64,000 nt of DNA from Saccoglossus kowalevskii (GCF_000003605.2 NW_003142804.1:41572-105571); one strand, 5' to 3'; counted from the first letter of the stretch, positions 18,600 through 34,800 are shown. The notes: generated by a model from the sequence alone, not told the origin. Translations and numbers: made by a program.

Positions 18600-19340
18600 G
18601 AAATATACACATCAGTTTTAGTAATAGGATTTGATCGTTTGCAGGAGTGTATTCTTAAAAATAAGATACTGAAAATTGGCAACTGGTAGAAGGTTGATAA
18701 TCCAATGAATTATTCATGAGCAATTGGTTGCTAGTACGTCTGACACTTCCAAATAGAGACTTGTTTAGTTCACGCAGTGTCAACACAGCAATAAATTGTT
18801 AATTTATACATAAAGTGACCTTTGAACTTTGTTAATGGGAAAACTTGCCTTTTTTTAACAGAATAAATGCAACGACAAAAATTAAAAGCTTTAAACACAA
18901 ACAGCATTAGTTCAACAAGACAAAAGTGAAAACATAGATACCTTGATTGACAAGTTAATTAAAATTTTAATTATTTAACTGGATCTTTACCAATTTAACA
19001 AATACTCTAAGTACATTAATTATTCAATTGGTTTTTAATCTCGTTACCTTCTTTAAATTGAATTTGTCAAATTTAATGAAAATGTACAAACACAATATGA
19101 CTCATTATTTTATTATTAGTTACCCTTGACCTCCAAAGGTCATCTTTTACAACAAAAAAAGAATTCCTCATGGCATTTTTTTTAATTCTGGGAAATAATG
19201 CCCGAAAATCAACAAGAAATTGGAAGAAAAAAAGGATAAAAACGAGCTAAATGCTGTACCAAAATGTTGGTAGGTAAAATTACAGTGTTCATAGTTATAA
19301 ATATTAAGTGAATGAAACACATCAATGACACTGAGTTTTT

Positions 19341-19492
19341 CGGGCTAATCTGCACTGGCTCGGAAGGTTGTAAATGATTAGCTAGTTTGAATTTGCATAA
19401 CAATACTGACAATGAACGTGCATTCAACGCCACAAGTTTTTTTGTTTTTTTAGCCAATCAGAATTCATCTTCCGAGCCAGTGCAGATCAGCC
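19341..19492. mobile_element. hAT-like MITE with 8-bp target duplication
   Basis: The ends GGCTAATCTGCACTGGCTCG and CGAGCCAGTGCAGATCAGCC are inverted, and the 8-mer GAGTTTTT flanks both sides (19333-19340 and 19493-19500). An 8-bp duplication is typical of hAT transposons, so this is probably a non-autonomous hAT derivative downstream of the CFAP418 stop codon. Confidence 0.7.
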
Positions 19493-19784
19493 GAGTTTTT
19501 CCTATTCATTTGAGCTATCGGTGGAGACTCTCAGTAGATGATGTGTTAAGACTAATAAATAAATGATGTTGCAGTGTATGGAAGATTTGGTTGGTTTTAA
19601 TAATTGTATGGCAAGAAAATTACTGTTAACACTGACTGAATGATCCAAACTCAGTATTGGTGTTGATGGCAGCTATAGCCTTCCACGCAGTCACGTTGTT
19701 ACATGGGTGTCTCTTTGTAATTATATAATTCTATGCAATTCTCCACTAGCCGAACGACATGACACAAATGTTACAAATGGACGG

Positions 19785-19891
19785 TTATTCCGTGTGTTTA
19801 CCACACACCCATTTCAAATCAGTCTCTTTTTGTAAATCCACGAACTCTCGAACAGAACGCCATTTGCACTGACATGCATACGCACGATAGC
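19785..19891 (-). CDS. CFAP418: CFAP418 exon 4 with stop
   Basis: A 107 bp terminal exon encoding [20 protein letters not shown] and KWVCGKHTE before TAA at 19785-19787. Human ends at WVCGKH, so this protein has two or so extra residues. Confidence 0.96.
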
Positions 19892-22800
19892 CTGAAATGA
19901 AAAGAAGTGTACAATCGGTAATTTTCATAAAAGCAACAAATTGGTCAGGGTTATCACCAAGCTATGATAGTGGATACACTTAAAATCACATGACCGTGAT
20001 GCAAATCATTCATGGTAATGATGTTGTTTTTTTGTAAAACATCAATAACTGATCAATTTCATACTAAACATGGTGATAGGCAAGATATATGTCATCAAGT
20101 CTCTGTGTACTCAAACAGTACACTGAGAAAAAAAATCCTGCGATGGCACCCTTTTATGTTGCGCGATGTGAGACTTTCAAACTGGATAAGAACAATTATT
20201 CACATGGTGCAATGAAAATAGTGATGACAAAAAAATGTATTTATCGCTAATAAGGATAATATTTCTGCTAATTTCAAAAAGCAGTGGAGATCGTAACAGC
20301 AAATATGCATTCGTTGACCTGCTTATACATTATAGCGTAAAATCATAATTTTTGTTCTTTTGACATTAAAAGATGGTCATGTGATAAAAAGGTTATAACT
20401 TGATATCACTTTTTGTAGAGCCGGTTGATACTCGTATTGTCTTGAGCTGTATTATACACTTACTTTCAAATTCATGGATAATACTAACCCATTATATCAC
20501 TGGTGTCCATCACCTCTATAAACGAGTGACAACTTCATATTATTTTTATTAATATATTTATAACACATCAAACTAAGGCAGATAAAAGCTGAATTGTCAA
20601 ATGTCAACTGCCATTGTATACATGTCATGCATTATGTGCACTTTAATTTCCTGTTGTGAAAAAAATGTTGCATTGTCTTCCTGAGTGGGGGGCTAATTCT
20701 GCTATTGTTAACATCAGTAAGATGCATCATGGGAGTACCACAATGCACATACGCATCACTTAATTAAAACGACGATCACTACTGATAGACATATCATTTT
20801 ATCTTTTCTTCCAAATCATTCCCAAAATGCATTTTATCTCTAGATATTACTAAATTTTCAGAGCGTGAATAACCTTTTCACCACCAGTTCCCTCTTTTCA
20901 TCACAAATTCACATTCCCATTTATAGTCAGCACTTCCCTTCAGGAGATTGGGACAAAAAAAGCCAATTTTTTTGAGTAAAAACTGAAAATTGACTCGAAC
21001 TTTGTTTGTTGGCTCCAAAATTAGGGTTCATTTTTAGAATTATTGAAGAATTTAAAAAAAAAAAAAAGTGCTGGAAAATTTAGGCCAAGAAAGTCTGGTG
21101 GTGAAAAAGTTAAACAACTTGCCCAATTGTTTTAGTATGATTTACTGCCATTTACACCTTTTGACCTATGACCTTTCAAAGCCTTACTGTGGGTATATTG
21201 GTAAACAAATTTCATAGAAAGTAAAATTACTTTGACCATGTCATCTGGTAATAGTAACACCACATCTTTGGATTTTCAATAATTAGATAAATGAAAAATA
21301 ATATACAGAAACTGAAACATGTATTTTTTTAAACCAGAATTCTATAAACACAAACTATTAAATTAAATTTAGCATTTTACTTTGACCATAATCACCAACT
21401 TTTCTACTTGCTAGGAAATAGAAAAAAAATATATTGTAACACAGCAGTCTTGACAATGATTTTACTGGAAATAGAACTGACATGGCCATAATACGTTGTT
21501 TTGCAAGAGATAGATCAAATGTTGATAACGTGCACAGACGATAAATTTAACACCAACTGTTTTACTTGATTGTTTGGTGTATCCCATGGTAGTTTACTGC
21601 CTTGCAAAAATCCTTGATATTAATTATTCCAACAGTTATGGATATGCGACTATAATAATGTTATTTACAGTTTATATCAAACTCAGTAAACAATATCACA
21701 TCCTGTCAGTTTGCTAACAAAAATTAAAATTATGATGAAAAATAAATTTGAGAATCAGAAGAATAGTCTGACCTAGACATTTCATGTCACAATTGGCATT
21801 TGATTATTAGTCACAACAAACAGCGGTAAATCATTGGTTTTCCTTCGGAAAATACATAAATCAAACTCTTAATCACCAATAATCACACTGACAAAAACTT
21901 AATGATAAATACCATCTGCATCTTTTTAAATAGACTTTTACAAATTTAAAAAAACAAAAGGCATTCTAGGTATACCACTAGAGGGCGCACTCACCTTTCT
22001 TTTTATTCAACTTGGCACTAAGTTTTTTAAAATCAGGTACATTATTCCTTAGGAAAAGATAATCACAGCTTGGATGCCATTCAAAATTATCATACATTAC
22101 AACTTTAAAATCACAGTCAGTGCAGCGTAGTTTATCACAGCTCCTGAAAAAGGGGAAACGAAATACTTTGTAACATTTCCATGCTTATATCCTGACAGCC
22201 ATATCCGAGGTCAACATTCTGTGTCTCAATAAAAGTCAACCGAATTGAGAGCATAAAAACTGTTACTTGTCAAAGGAAGTTTTAATTGTGTAAATTAATT
22301 GTATTTGCTCTATTAGTAGTGAATGTGTCTTTTTAAATATGTAAATACATTGTATCTCTGGCCACAATTAGTCACATTTTAATGAACAAGAATAAAATAT
22401 ATGCAATTTTGTATGAAAGTAAGAAAGCAAACTGACTTTCTGAGATGAAAAGTTATAGATATTTTGACCAAAAACTCATAAAAGTTTCACCCTCTAAATT
22501 AAGTGGATCTTATAGGATAAACTGTACCACCTAAGCCAGCAATTAAGCTACATCTTTTATGCCTAAAAACCAAATCAAATAGTTTAGCAGTTATCGATGT
22601 CTATGGAAGGCAGAGAGAAGGACAGACTAATAGCTCATCAAAAACATATGTGCCTCGTAATATGTAGATTTTCTGAAGAATTGGACCATGCAGGTACATG
22701 GATTGAAAGGACCATTTCAGAGACACTTACCTCTGTGACATTGTGGTGCCTAGTCCTTGTGGTATTTTGCTGCCTCCAATATACACAGGAAAACATTTCA

Positions 22801-25800
22801 TTTGTTGATTTGAATTGAGAGATGTTGATCTTTCTCGTTTTATTTCTATTTTTTCTAATGGTTCTGGTACGTCGCATATATCATCTATCATAGCATCGAG
22901 GTCTTCATCGAAGCCAGATGATTTCTTCGTTCTGAAAAATGAATTATTATGTTCAAACTTATGTCACTTTTCACAAGTTAGACAATGGGAAATTATTAGA
23001 GATTAAAAAAAATACGCTCCGGTATTTGGTAGCCAGATATAAGAGGGCAAATCAGCGGAAAATTAGCATATCTGGTGACAGATAACGGAGCATACATGTA
23101 AGAATATGAATCTCTGCATTTATGAAATAGACAACAAGCCACAATCATGTGATCTTGATTCAATTACATTTACCCCCGGTATTTTAATTATCGTAAATTA
23201 TCTTCATTGTTAAAAATCAATGACGACGCAACTAATTTTAATTAGTAATTTTATTTTCCCTCAAAGACGCAATATTCCCCCTCAATCTGTCACATGGTGA
23301 ATTAAAATCGTCATTTGCACTCTTTTCCGAGTGGGGTGCCCCTACACCTAAAAAATCATGATTTTGTGAGTTGAGGACACGGCCAGTTTATTCAGTTTCA
23401 GGGCAGGATCACAGGTCTTCCAGTGCTAGATACATGTATAAGACCTTGCTGCATGTTATAATGTTTATTTGGTCCAAAATTAAAAAGGAAACAATAGGAA
23501 AAAGTGATGAAATGTTGCACAAAAATTTTTGTGGGAAAAACTATGCTGTTCATAAGGTTAAAATTGGATATTCCAAATCCAAGTAGATATGGTAGCACTT
23601 GATTTCTTCAGCACATCTTTGTTGAAACTCATATACAAATTCACAGATTAAGATAACAATAGGACACCGTAAACATCATAGACAATAGTATATCCCATGA
23701 TTCAATGGGGGACTTTCTAGTTTTGATAGTGCCCTCCATTCATGTACGATAAAAAGAATTACCCATAAATGCATTCAAATCTCCGTGTAGTTGACTCTCA
23801 TACAACATGGTTCTAAAAACTCTACCCTACCTTAAAATTAATTGCCTACCCTAAAATTTTATTTGGCCAAACATGATAACATTTCAATAGGACTTGAATG
23901 AAACTGATTGTATTATCCAGAATTTTTGCCAAATTGGGAACACTTTACTGTAAACATAATTGATCAAAAACAAATCTGACAGCACATTTTTTTTTTTTAA
24001 AGACAAGCATTAGAATATCAGGGAACATTTATGGAAACCACATTATTGTATGTTTAGTAAATGAATAAATTAAACAGAAAACAATTAAACATACATAAAT
24101 TTGATTAGAAGTGCTAATAAAACAAGCATCCAATCAGATTTGTTCTAACATTTGGCGATATAATACAAAATGGCCGAATATCAAATTACCAAAAAGGGTG
24201 CACTTAAATACGGGTACACGCTCTTCTCTAGGTATATATACATTGAGGTGATAGTCAGATGGAAAGACTTTGGGTAATAAATATGGGCACTAGTTGGATG
24301 CCTAATTTACATATAAATTAGGCGATTCTTTTGTGAATATTATAATATTTTTGTGGAATTATACAAAAAAATGAATACAATGATTATAACAATTTGTCAT
24401 GTTTTATTTCTGCGTTCTGAATTGCACGTACCCCTTACAATCAACAAGTAGGAACAGGTCACCTAGGTCATGCGTAGTATTGTTAGTTGCAGAGAGTGTT
24501 ACATACACTATAGTTGTAAAAAGTCCCAATAAACAATTGTACATCGACAGAGGTTATGTGGTAGATTAACCTCATTTTAAAACCCAATTTAACATTGGGA
24601 TTGAAGTGGAAGCACAGGTGTTTTTCGCGTGAAAACAAGTTCTATTGCGCATGTATTAGCATACGGCAAATTACACTGCTGACTGTCTGTATCCACGTCA
24701 ATTTTTTATTCTTTCAAAATCTTGTTCTAGATTCATTATTTCATTATCACAAGTTTAAAAGGAATTAAGAAATTTTGTTTTTATTTTACTTTACATGTGA
24801 CCTTGTACAGCAATAATAAATCCATTCACAAAAATAGAAGAAAAAAATCAGAAGATTTTCATGAAATTGTACCTTAATTTGTTTGTGCATGCATATCAGT
24901 AACAACTGGGATAGGTAGTTTAAATGTAAAGTCCTTGGAATATTCTTGGAAGAAATACAATCAGTAATCATTACTATAGACGTCCAATAATGGAACAAGT
25001 CTTGCACTTATACTTAATTGTCATTAGACAAAACAGAGCATGTACTCGACTGAAATGCGGCATAAATTTCTCATTGGTTCATCAATACCACATATATGAG
25101 CAATGTTTGAGGTCAATGAACTCTGCCACTTAATCCAACAAAAACAACAAACAGATGTAACATTCTTGTCATTCAGCATTTGGACAGATTATCTACAAGT
25201 ACTACCCTCCATTCATTAGGTTGAAAGATTTCAGAAAGATTTTTCATCTGGAAAAATTACACATTGGACCAATTCAAAGAAATTCAATGTTTCTAGGACC
25301 CAAAATTGATATACATAATTAACTAAATATTACTAAATTTTAATTGTTTTGCTATGTGTGAAGCAAATTTTTTTATTTGCAGTACATATATTAATTGTTT
25401 GGGAGGGACACAGTGGTCTCGCACGACACGAGAAATTTAACTGCCTCGTGGTTTTTATTTTGTACTTTTTTGGTGTGAACATTAAACAAATACTATTCTC
25501 GGGGTCAGAGCTATATTACAGAACGTTCTATATTACTTGGATGAACACCACCTAACAATATACACTGTTCTATGTACTACACACGAGTTGCTGTGGAACG
25601 CCGGTCAAGAAAACAACAGAACACAAACTCAACAAAATTTATATATGTTGCACATGTAGTAATCTCGATTTAATGTTCAGGGGAGTCTCAACAACTAACC
25701 GAAAGTAAAGTTTTCTGAGAGATTTCAGCTTTTCTTTTTACCGTGATGGTTTCCAGGCGATGAGAGTGCCCAAATGTCTTGCCCACAAAAATATGTGGTA

Positions 25801-28800
25801 TATCTCTCAAGAGCGAGCTGGTTTTGCACTCAACCTTATGCAGGTTTTTTCAAACTACTATTTTTGTGTACTTCTTTTCTGGGCCTGGTTGCTATGGTAA
25901 CAATAACAGAATTCTATTTATAGTCATAACCGAGGTGTAATAAAACTAATTTGCCACATTAATAATACTAAATGGAAATTATTGTTATCCTATTAGCAGT
26001 GCTTTGCTGTCCGTACAATATTCTATTATGATTGGACACTACTGGACTCCTATCAACGCCATCATTTGATACATACTTGCATATTCCCCATTAAGTGAAA
26101 CGGTGATTGAGTACGTATAAGTAATTGAGACTCCAAAACAAATATTCTTACATTTTTTTTAGCATATATCATTAACGATAAATCAAATTTGTTTAAAACA
26201 GTGCACGACAGCGAACTAACATTATATTGTTTGCTCCACTAATGTCTTATAAACTACTCACTGAAATCTATTTTCAGTTCGTAGTTCAGTGCTCGACATT
26301 AGTAGTATAACCTAATGCATGCTGAATTGCAATTAACTCTTATCCCATGATTACCATTTTCAAAAACTAGAAGCTAAATTTGGCTTGACCATAAAAAAAA
26401 GGACACTTAGTTTTACATAAACCAGTTTGACCTCGAACAAAGGCTCGTCAGTTTTAATGAAATTGAGCAATATGACATTTATTTATATATATCGGTATTT
26501 ACACTTTTTGCATGGCTCTATTAGTACCCAATGGACCACCAAATATTACTATATGGGACTATATACGTGTACCAGCTTTTAAAACAGGTAGCCAAGTAGA
26601 CTTACAAAAGTATTTTTATTACTTAAACCGTTTGAACAGCATAATCAACTTCAGGCACCATCCACGAAATAGTTCCGTTTATAATCTGCTCCTTTCCACA
26701 TGAAATTTTGCAAAAAATTTCAATTTTTTTTATCAAAATTTAGAAATAATGTCACATTTTGTTTTGGGTTCAAAATTATGATTATTAAAGTTAAATATCA
26801 GCTTAATATTTTATTGAGTTCAGCTATGCTAACAAATTATGATGACACAAAGTGTTTTTACTTCAGTGTGAAACGGAAGAATGTCCAGAGCAATGACGTA
26901 AAGCAGATGCTGACAATACTGTATGTAAACCATTATCCTATCACAGTTTAAAGACAAAAATTTGAAAAAAAAAATTTTTTTTTAATTTACTGAAATTGTT
27001 AGTTTTTATATTAATAATCTCTTCAAGTATTGTACTGTAAATGCAGACACCCTTTGAGTGCCATCATTTTTCTCAGCAAAGTTTTGGAGCAACATTTTCC
27101 CATTTTTTTAAAACATATTTTGATAATTTTGAACCAAATAAACATAATTTCCTATTAGCTACAGGTTGTGATAACAATTTTAGAAAAATTATGAAAAAAA
27201 TTATGTGGGGTGAAAATGTTTGAATTGTGACAGAAGTTGAGTTTGGCACTGAAATGGTTAAGCAAGGTACAATGCCATGACAGTTGTTAGCCTTTGCATA
27301 AATCAACTTGTCACTAAGATTTCAGAAATCACTCATGCCACATGTGTTAAAAAGGCAAATTTATTGAAAACGTGACTGAAAATACATAATTTATGTACAA
27401 TGTTTTGTTTTTTTGCCAAGTGTAGGTTGCCTTCATATACGAAACACTCAAGCATCAATTTTTCTGACAAAAGGTTTTTTTTTCTCCACAGAGCTCCCTG
27501 GCTTGATTTTGTGAGCTGTATAAGACACATGTAAACAAATGATGTGACAGTGTGATGGCCATAAAACTGAATTATGTTTTGACAAGGCATCAAGGGAATT
27601 AATACACATATATTAATCTTTATCACTGCAACAACTCAGCCCATCATCTGCATTAATTCAAGTTCAAGTTTATCAATTATACATTTAATGGGGGTGTTTA
27701 TAAGTGGTGATCAATGTATCAACGACAAAGTGGACAGAAGTCAGGGATAGAAATAGAATTTTTTCCCTGCATGCATAGTGTGCATGTTGAATTTGAAATT
27801 TACCTGCACAAACTTGTTGTGAAATGCACTACTTTTAAAGCTTAAATAAAATTTACGGGTTCACGATTGATGCGATCACGAAAAAATTATTTGTTTTTTT
27901 TAGTTGTTTCACAATGTTGGTTGAAGTTAATTTAGGCTTAGTGAATATAATGAGAAAATGTTGTTTATACATGCACAGCGTGCACATTATATTTTGAGTT
28001 TACTTGCACTAGCTAATAATCTATGTGCATAGTGCAGTGTGCACCAGGGTATTTCGATCCCTGGAAGTCAAAGTCATCACTGCTTATCTTTTGCAATTTT
28101 CTGATTTACGCGAAAAATCTGTTTTGCAATACTACCAGTATAGAGTTTGGTGTCATGGCAACTGTAATTCTACTACATCTGATTACAAAATTTGCTACTG
28201 GGAAAATAATGGTTATGAGAGGAAATGGTACATTTTTTATTTCAAAATCTGTGTTTATATGATCTTCGCGGTGAAATACAGAGTAAATCTAACTGAAACC
28301 TCTAAATAAAAACAGTTTTATTGAAGTGTATTAATTGTAGTCATAATAAAAAATCAAAATCAAAATCAATTTTTAAGGAACAAACAAATTAACCACAAAA
28401 TATTTTAATTTAGAGAGTGTTGCAATTGCCGCTGATAAGAATATTTCATTATTTATGAGCATAGACACGTTCATCGAATCCATCAATGTATCTATTATTA
28501 GACTGATGAAATGCACTGCTTATCAATACCCACGTTGATGTTTTGGAAATCTATGGATATTTTATGCATTACTTTATTTATATATAGGTTTCTCTCCTTT
28601 TCTATCCTAATGGATTAAAAGTAATAAATAACATGAATTGTAACATTAAATTTGCATTCTGAGATGATTTCTAAAGCTATAGTGTTTTTCTCAGGTAAAT
28701 TACAAAGCATGGCGGCTAATAAACCAATAGTTAGCAAAATGGAGGTCCATACGTAAAGCCCTACAGTCGTCGCTTTGCGCTGAGGTCAATAATTCCGCTA

Positions 28801-31800
28801 AGGGTTAGAAAAACTGACTATTTATTGAATATATTTTGATAACGCTTCTACGTCCGATGTAGAAAAGTGTGATTATTCAAATATCTTGAATGCATCAAAT
28901 TTGGTGACACAGTTTGAATGAGTGCAGATACGTTTTGGAGCAAATAAAGATATTGTAGGCTGCAATAATTTAGAACAAGATTAAATCCAAGCAAATCATT
29001 ATTTCTTAACAGAACGTACATGCCCTAATGAAGCTATAGAAATGGTCTCAGAATGCATCTTTAATGCCTAATAAGTAGTTGTGGGGGATTACACAGAACA
29101 AGAAATGAGTGCAGCCATAGACCGTAGAAAGATCTTTCGAAAGGTTTACGGTAGAGCAAAGAATACAGATAATCATTACATCTAATTGCATTCGAGTGAT
29201 TGACCAATCAGATTTGAATCTGCTTTCCCATATTTGGAAAAAACAAATTAAAAACTCATGTCATGTCAGGTATGTACAGTGGCTCAAACTGCACAACATA
29301 CAATCAATACAATCAAACACGACGTAATGTGACTGTCACAGTCATGGCAAACTAGTACGATTGCCACGACTGCCAACTAAAAGTGCAGACCAGTAGCATG
29401 ACGCAGGACCAGAAACAACAATTCAATGAGATTTATTCGTCTTACTCTAAAATTACTTACTCTAAAATTCCACTATCATACCATAGTGCACTATCATGAC
29501 GTAACATACCCAAAGCAACTCAATGCTCGGAATCTACAATGATACAAATAAACCTATTAGGTATGTCACGTTGTCACATACATGGCTCAGACAACCCTCT
29601 ATCTACGACATTGCGATGTAGAGGATGGTGTGCAGCTGAAACTAATAAGAGAAACCTGAATGTATGCTAAATATCTTTCCTTTTGCTTCCCTGTAGATTT
29701 GCCCTGTGACCTCCAAAACCCAAATAAGTTTATTCATCCCAATGTCGATTTGTCTGATATATTAGCTTGATACTTGTCCAATATGTGCAAACTGTATCTA
29801 ATCGTGGTCACACACTCATCATGCAATATGACAGAGTGCCCCAAAATTGTTCGTTGTGTCACACTTTATGTTAATTAATCAATCAATCGTGAAAAAAATC
29901 AAGTTATTCATATTTCATAATTATACATGTAGTATAATTAATTAATGTGCCATAAAATGATAAAAGTTGTTTGAATACAGTAAATATTGTTGTAAGGACA
30001 TGTTGCGCTCTCCGATTGCATTGTACCGGGGATATATGCATCAAGCTTTATTGCCTTGTTACCAATATATATTAGGAAGTCACACATGTAGACGACATTA
30101 ATCTTTCTAGTTTGTAAAAACAATATCACGACAGGCCTAGCACACATAGGTACATAGAAATTGACAACTCCTTTCACCAACATAGAAATCGACATCACCC
30201 TGCACAAGATCGTAATTTGAAGGCAGAACAAAGGCAATTGGATGAATGTGAATTAGGACGAATTGACTGTGACACCACTTGAAGCATTACATGTATAAAC
30301 AGCATCATATACAACTTCTGGAATTAAAATACAGAAATTCTGGCTAATATTTCTAAACATAGATGGTTTGCAACCACAGACCACATTTCAACCAAGTCTA
30401 CATAGCAATCTGACTGGGGAAGTTTCTAAATTGTCGCAATATTCTTCTTTCTTAAGCCATAAAGAGGTTTGTAATTTGCATATTATAATTACCATATATA
30501 TTATTGTCACATATTGTCATAAAAATTATGGTTTTATGGTGAATTTTGTTAAAATTCTGACAAAAACCCTAAAAAAACAAACCTTTGATGCAGTCATGTT
30601 TAACTGATATACTGGATAGTTTTTGTATTCTCATGAAAAAATGAAATTAATTCTGCAGAGTTGGAGATCTCTTCAAAGAGTTCATAGAGACATAGAAATT
30701 GTATTTGTAATTTTAAATCTTTAACGGGGAGCTATACATATATATATTAATAAAAAAAAAATACTTAGTATATAGAAATGAGCAACTAGTGCATTGTGGG
30801 TAACACAACTAAAACAACAGGAGCAATTTCTTCAATGCTCCCATGGCTTGATACCCTTCAGTACTTTCTTCACAATTTCGATCAGTTCAGGGCATTTTTA
30901 GAAATTTTGTTCTGGAAATTGGTGTCTTCAAAATACGGTCGTCCTCATGTATGGAGCCCAAAATTAATACAGATTGGATTGGGATTGAACACACAAAGTA
31001 TCCATTCATGTTAAATTACTACTGGCAATGTCAACAACACAGATTGGAATTTTTTTTTTAATCTATTAAGGTAGCAAGATTAATAATTGGCAAAATGAAA
31101 TTACTTGACATGTTAATATAAGCCATTAAAGTATCATTTACAGAGCACTTAATTTCACGCTGAAGTTCAAAGCCTCATTCCCAGCATGAACATTTGGATT
31201 TTTTAGAGGATGTATTCACTGTACATGGATCGTTTACTTCTCTGTGATGCATACATATTTTCATTCCGATTCCAGCAGAACCGTGTATTTTTAATGCTGA
31301 ATACCATTTCATTATTTTCCACATTAATTCCTGATTCCTGAATTACCGTCAGACGCAATGTAATTCTATTTGTACAAGTATAACCTACCTAGCAATGGGT
31401 GAGGGTAGGACAAAACTATAAAAACTCAAAAGAACACCATATAATATTGAAAAAGTCATAGGCAAATTTGCAACAGCTTTTTTTTAAATATAGCGGATTG
31501 AGTGTGGCTGGGTACAAACAAGGGTAGCTAGGAGAACTATTAAAGACAGTAGAGAAACATGGATTTCCAGCTGAAAAAAGATGATTTTTCAGAGAAAATG
31601 GACCAAAACAGAGATGGTACGTGTGTGGCACACAAACCTGAGCCTATTGTATAGATGCTCAGATATAACCTTGTGAAGTTTTCACAGTAGAGGCCCAAAG
31701 TAAAATTCTGAAACTTTTTATTCAAATAAACCATCTGAAATGAGAACACAAAATTTCTCGGTGCCAAGTTTACACAGGGAGAAGGAACACTGATATAGTG

Positions 31801-34800
31801 TGTGTATTTTTCTCTGTTCTATACAATTCTATAAATACAGTTAGAATAAATATCAACATTAAGGCTGTTTCAGCTGAATTCCTATTTTGCACTACCCATA
31901 AAGCTACTGTTACTGCACATATATGCAATGCCTTATGGGAGAGGACCTTCCACTGTACATACAGTAATTGAAAACTATTATCACACTGAAAACTGAATAA
32001 ATTATATGTCCTTTTTTAAAAATATTTTAACAATATTATTAGAATTTATATCATATATACATATTTTACATTATATTTTTGTGCCAGACATTTCTGGACA
32101 TTGAAGTAACTGCTGTTCTCCTGACTTTTTTCGTTTTCGTTATATTATCACTAAAGGTATAAACTAGCAGCCTGTCGGCTGATATAGCTCCGCTGTTTGT
32201 GATGCATGCTCTGAAAGCAATGACTAAGAAGCAATTTAAACTTAATGCTAGTTGCTTTAATATCGCAAGACACCAACTTTCTTGATTTTGTTGCAGAGAA
32301 TATTTCACTAAAAGTAGAGAATTGAAGATATCTTTACGAAATGAACAAATCTAATAGAGGTCTCCCCAAGCTCCATGTGTATCAAAGAATTTGGACTACT
32401 ATTATGTTTTTGATGAAAAATGATGAAAATATTTGCTAAAAATAGAGAATTAAAGATGTTGACAGAAAGTGAACAAATCATACAGAGGTCCACCCAAGGT
32501 ACCTACAAATAAAGCAATCAGGTTAGAGGTTTTCAAGAACAAGTTGAAATTTTTTTACTAAACATGACAAAAATATTCACTAAAATTAGAGATTTGAAGA
32601 TATCGTCATGAAATTACCAAATCTGACAGAGGTCCACCTGATAAACCTACATATACAATATCAAAGCAATTGGACAAGCAATTTTCAAGGAGAAGTTAAA
32701 AATATAATTTTTTCACCAAAAAAAAAATATTCATCAAAATTAGAGAATTGAAGATGTCGTCACAAAATCAACAAATCTGACAGAGGTCCACCTGATGTAC
32801 CTGCATATACAATATCAAAGCAATCAGACTAGCAGTTTTCAAGGAGAAGTCCGCTCGACTTCGTCGACAGCAGAGCTAAAAAAATTAAAGACACTAATTA
32901 CACACAAAATTTCACTGACAATTTGGTTGAGAAAATATGGAGTTATGAACTTGTTGAAAATTAGATATGTTCATCATGGTTGCAAGGAAGCAAAATAACT
33001 CTCAACCAAGATAAACCAATGCAATTTTTTGGAAAGGCTATTTTTTTTTTTTTGCGTGGTAGTTAATTATATGGCTATTTGCTAGGAGTCAACAACATGC
33101 TTTCGTTCCCTGCCATACATTACTCAGTATGTGTTAGTGTATATATTGGAATAACACACTGATCTCAATACTGTACTGCACTTCAGAACTACTGATGAAA
33201 ACAAGGAATGCAATTACTTAATTGTTCACTGGAAACCTAAAATTAGAAAGTTCTCAAATTATGAATTGACGTTTTGATTCACCTCTGCAATTATACGGAA
33301 TGGATAGACAAATGTGGGCAGACAGGGATGAAGTAAAGTTCCAAATGTGCTGCAATTCATGGTTTGCAGGTTGTCGAATTTTATACCTTCACAAAAAAAG
33401 TGATGCACTGTGATACTTTAAGTAAGGAGTGATGAGATAAACAGAGGATATCTCATGAGTGACCTCACAATATTAGATTTATTAAATGAGTTTACTGTAG
33501 TAATTTTCCTTCATTTAAATTACAACACTCTGTTATTGTAGGGTCAGGAATTTGATATCATGTTTATCCCATGTATCGATTTCCCAGCTTTTAGAGGACT
33601 AAAATCTATTGCAGTGATTGTAATTTTCTAGCACATATTCGCGACATAGTAGTTGATTTTAAGATGTCTTAAATATATGGAGCTTTATATCATGTATTTC
33701 AGCTGACATCTTAGACTGACGGCAGTCCTCGGGCCTAATGTAATTTTGTATCCTAGACATTCAAACAGTAAAGGCGTTTGATGGGATGATGGGAAATGCG
33801 CATTTCACGCGAGGGACTTTTAACAGCACTCCATACTTCCTGTTCCGACGTTTACAATTTATTCACACCTATTACGTTTATACACAATATTTAATAATAA
33901 TAACAGATTAATATAAGGTACGACGACAGTCTACTGTCATCTGAAACTATCAGAAATATTAAAATTACTTAAAGCGAGAGAGTCGTAACCTGCGCATACA
34001 TCAGATGGCCATAGCGTGTCATTGTTTACAAACAAGCGCATACCCATGAGCCTTTGCGTTTTTAGCGTGTGTTGTTATCGTCGCTTGGGACTCAATTCCA
34101 TGCGCAGGTGACGACCCTCTCGCTTTAAAGTAGTGCTGGTGAACATAATGTAGTACTGTGGAATACTTTATTTTCGCTGGAATTAATTTTCACTGAAAAG
34201 GCTTTTTGGGCGTTTTGCTTGGAATTTATTTTCACTGATTTTTCATGAGTATAATGTGAAATATAGGGAAAAAATTATATTCGCTGGATTTTATTTTCAC
34301 GGAATCATCCCTTCAGCGAAAATAGCGAATATAAATTCCAAGCGAAAATAAAGTATTCTACAGTATTATATAAAACCACTATTATCTTGAGTTATTGTCG
34401 TATTTTGTGATAATGATTATTACACAGTATGCACATACAAAATATTAGTACACTGCTTCATTACCATAATAATGAATAAAAGTCAATACCATATTTTGTC
34501 TATTAGAAGCACATCTTCAACAGAATTGCACATCAGTCAAATAGTATTAGTTATTATTAAATTCAAACATTACATTTTTTGATAAACATGCCTCTGTCAT
34601 TTACATAAGTGTACACGCTTATAATTGAACAAATACGGTAGTATAGACAACACAAAGAAATTATTGACATAGTAAAGAAATATCACTAATCATTTATAAT
34701 AATACAGAAATACAGAAAATTTACAGTTATCAACATGGCTATTAAAGGTGATTAAAGGTGACCTGAAAAATTACATTTCTGCATATTGAATCTCCACAAT

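Noticed and set aside
26512-26703. Plus-strand 63-codon frame in CFAP418 intron 1
   Set aside because: No homology recognised, AT-rich and unsupported by splice sites.
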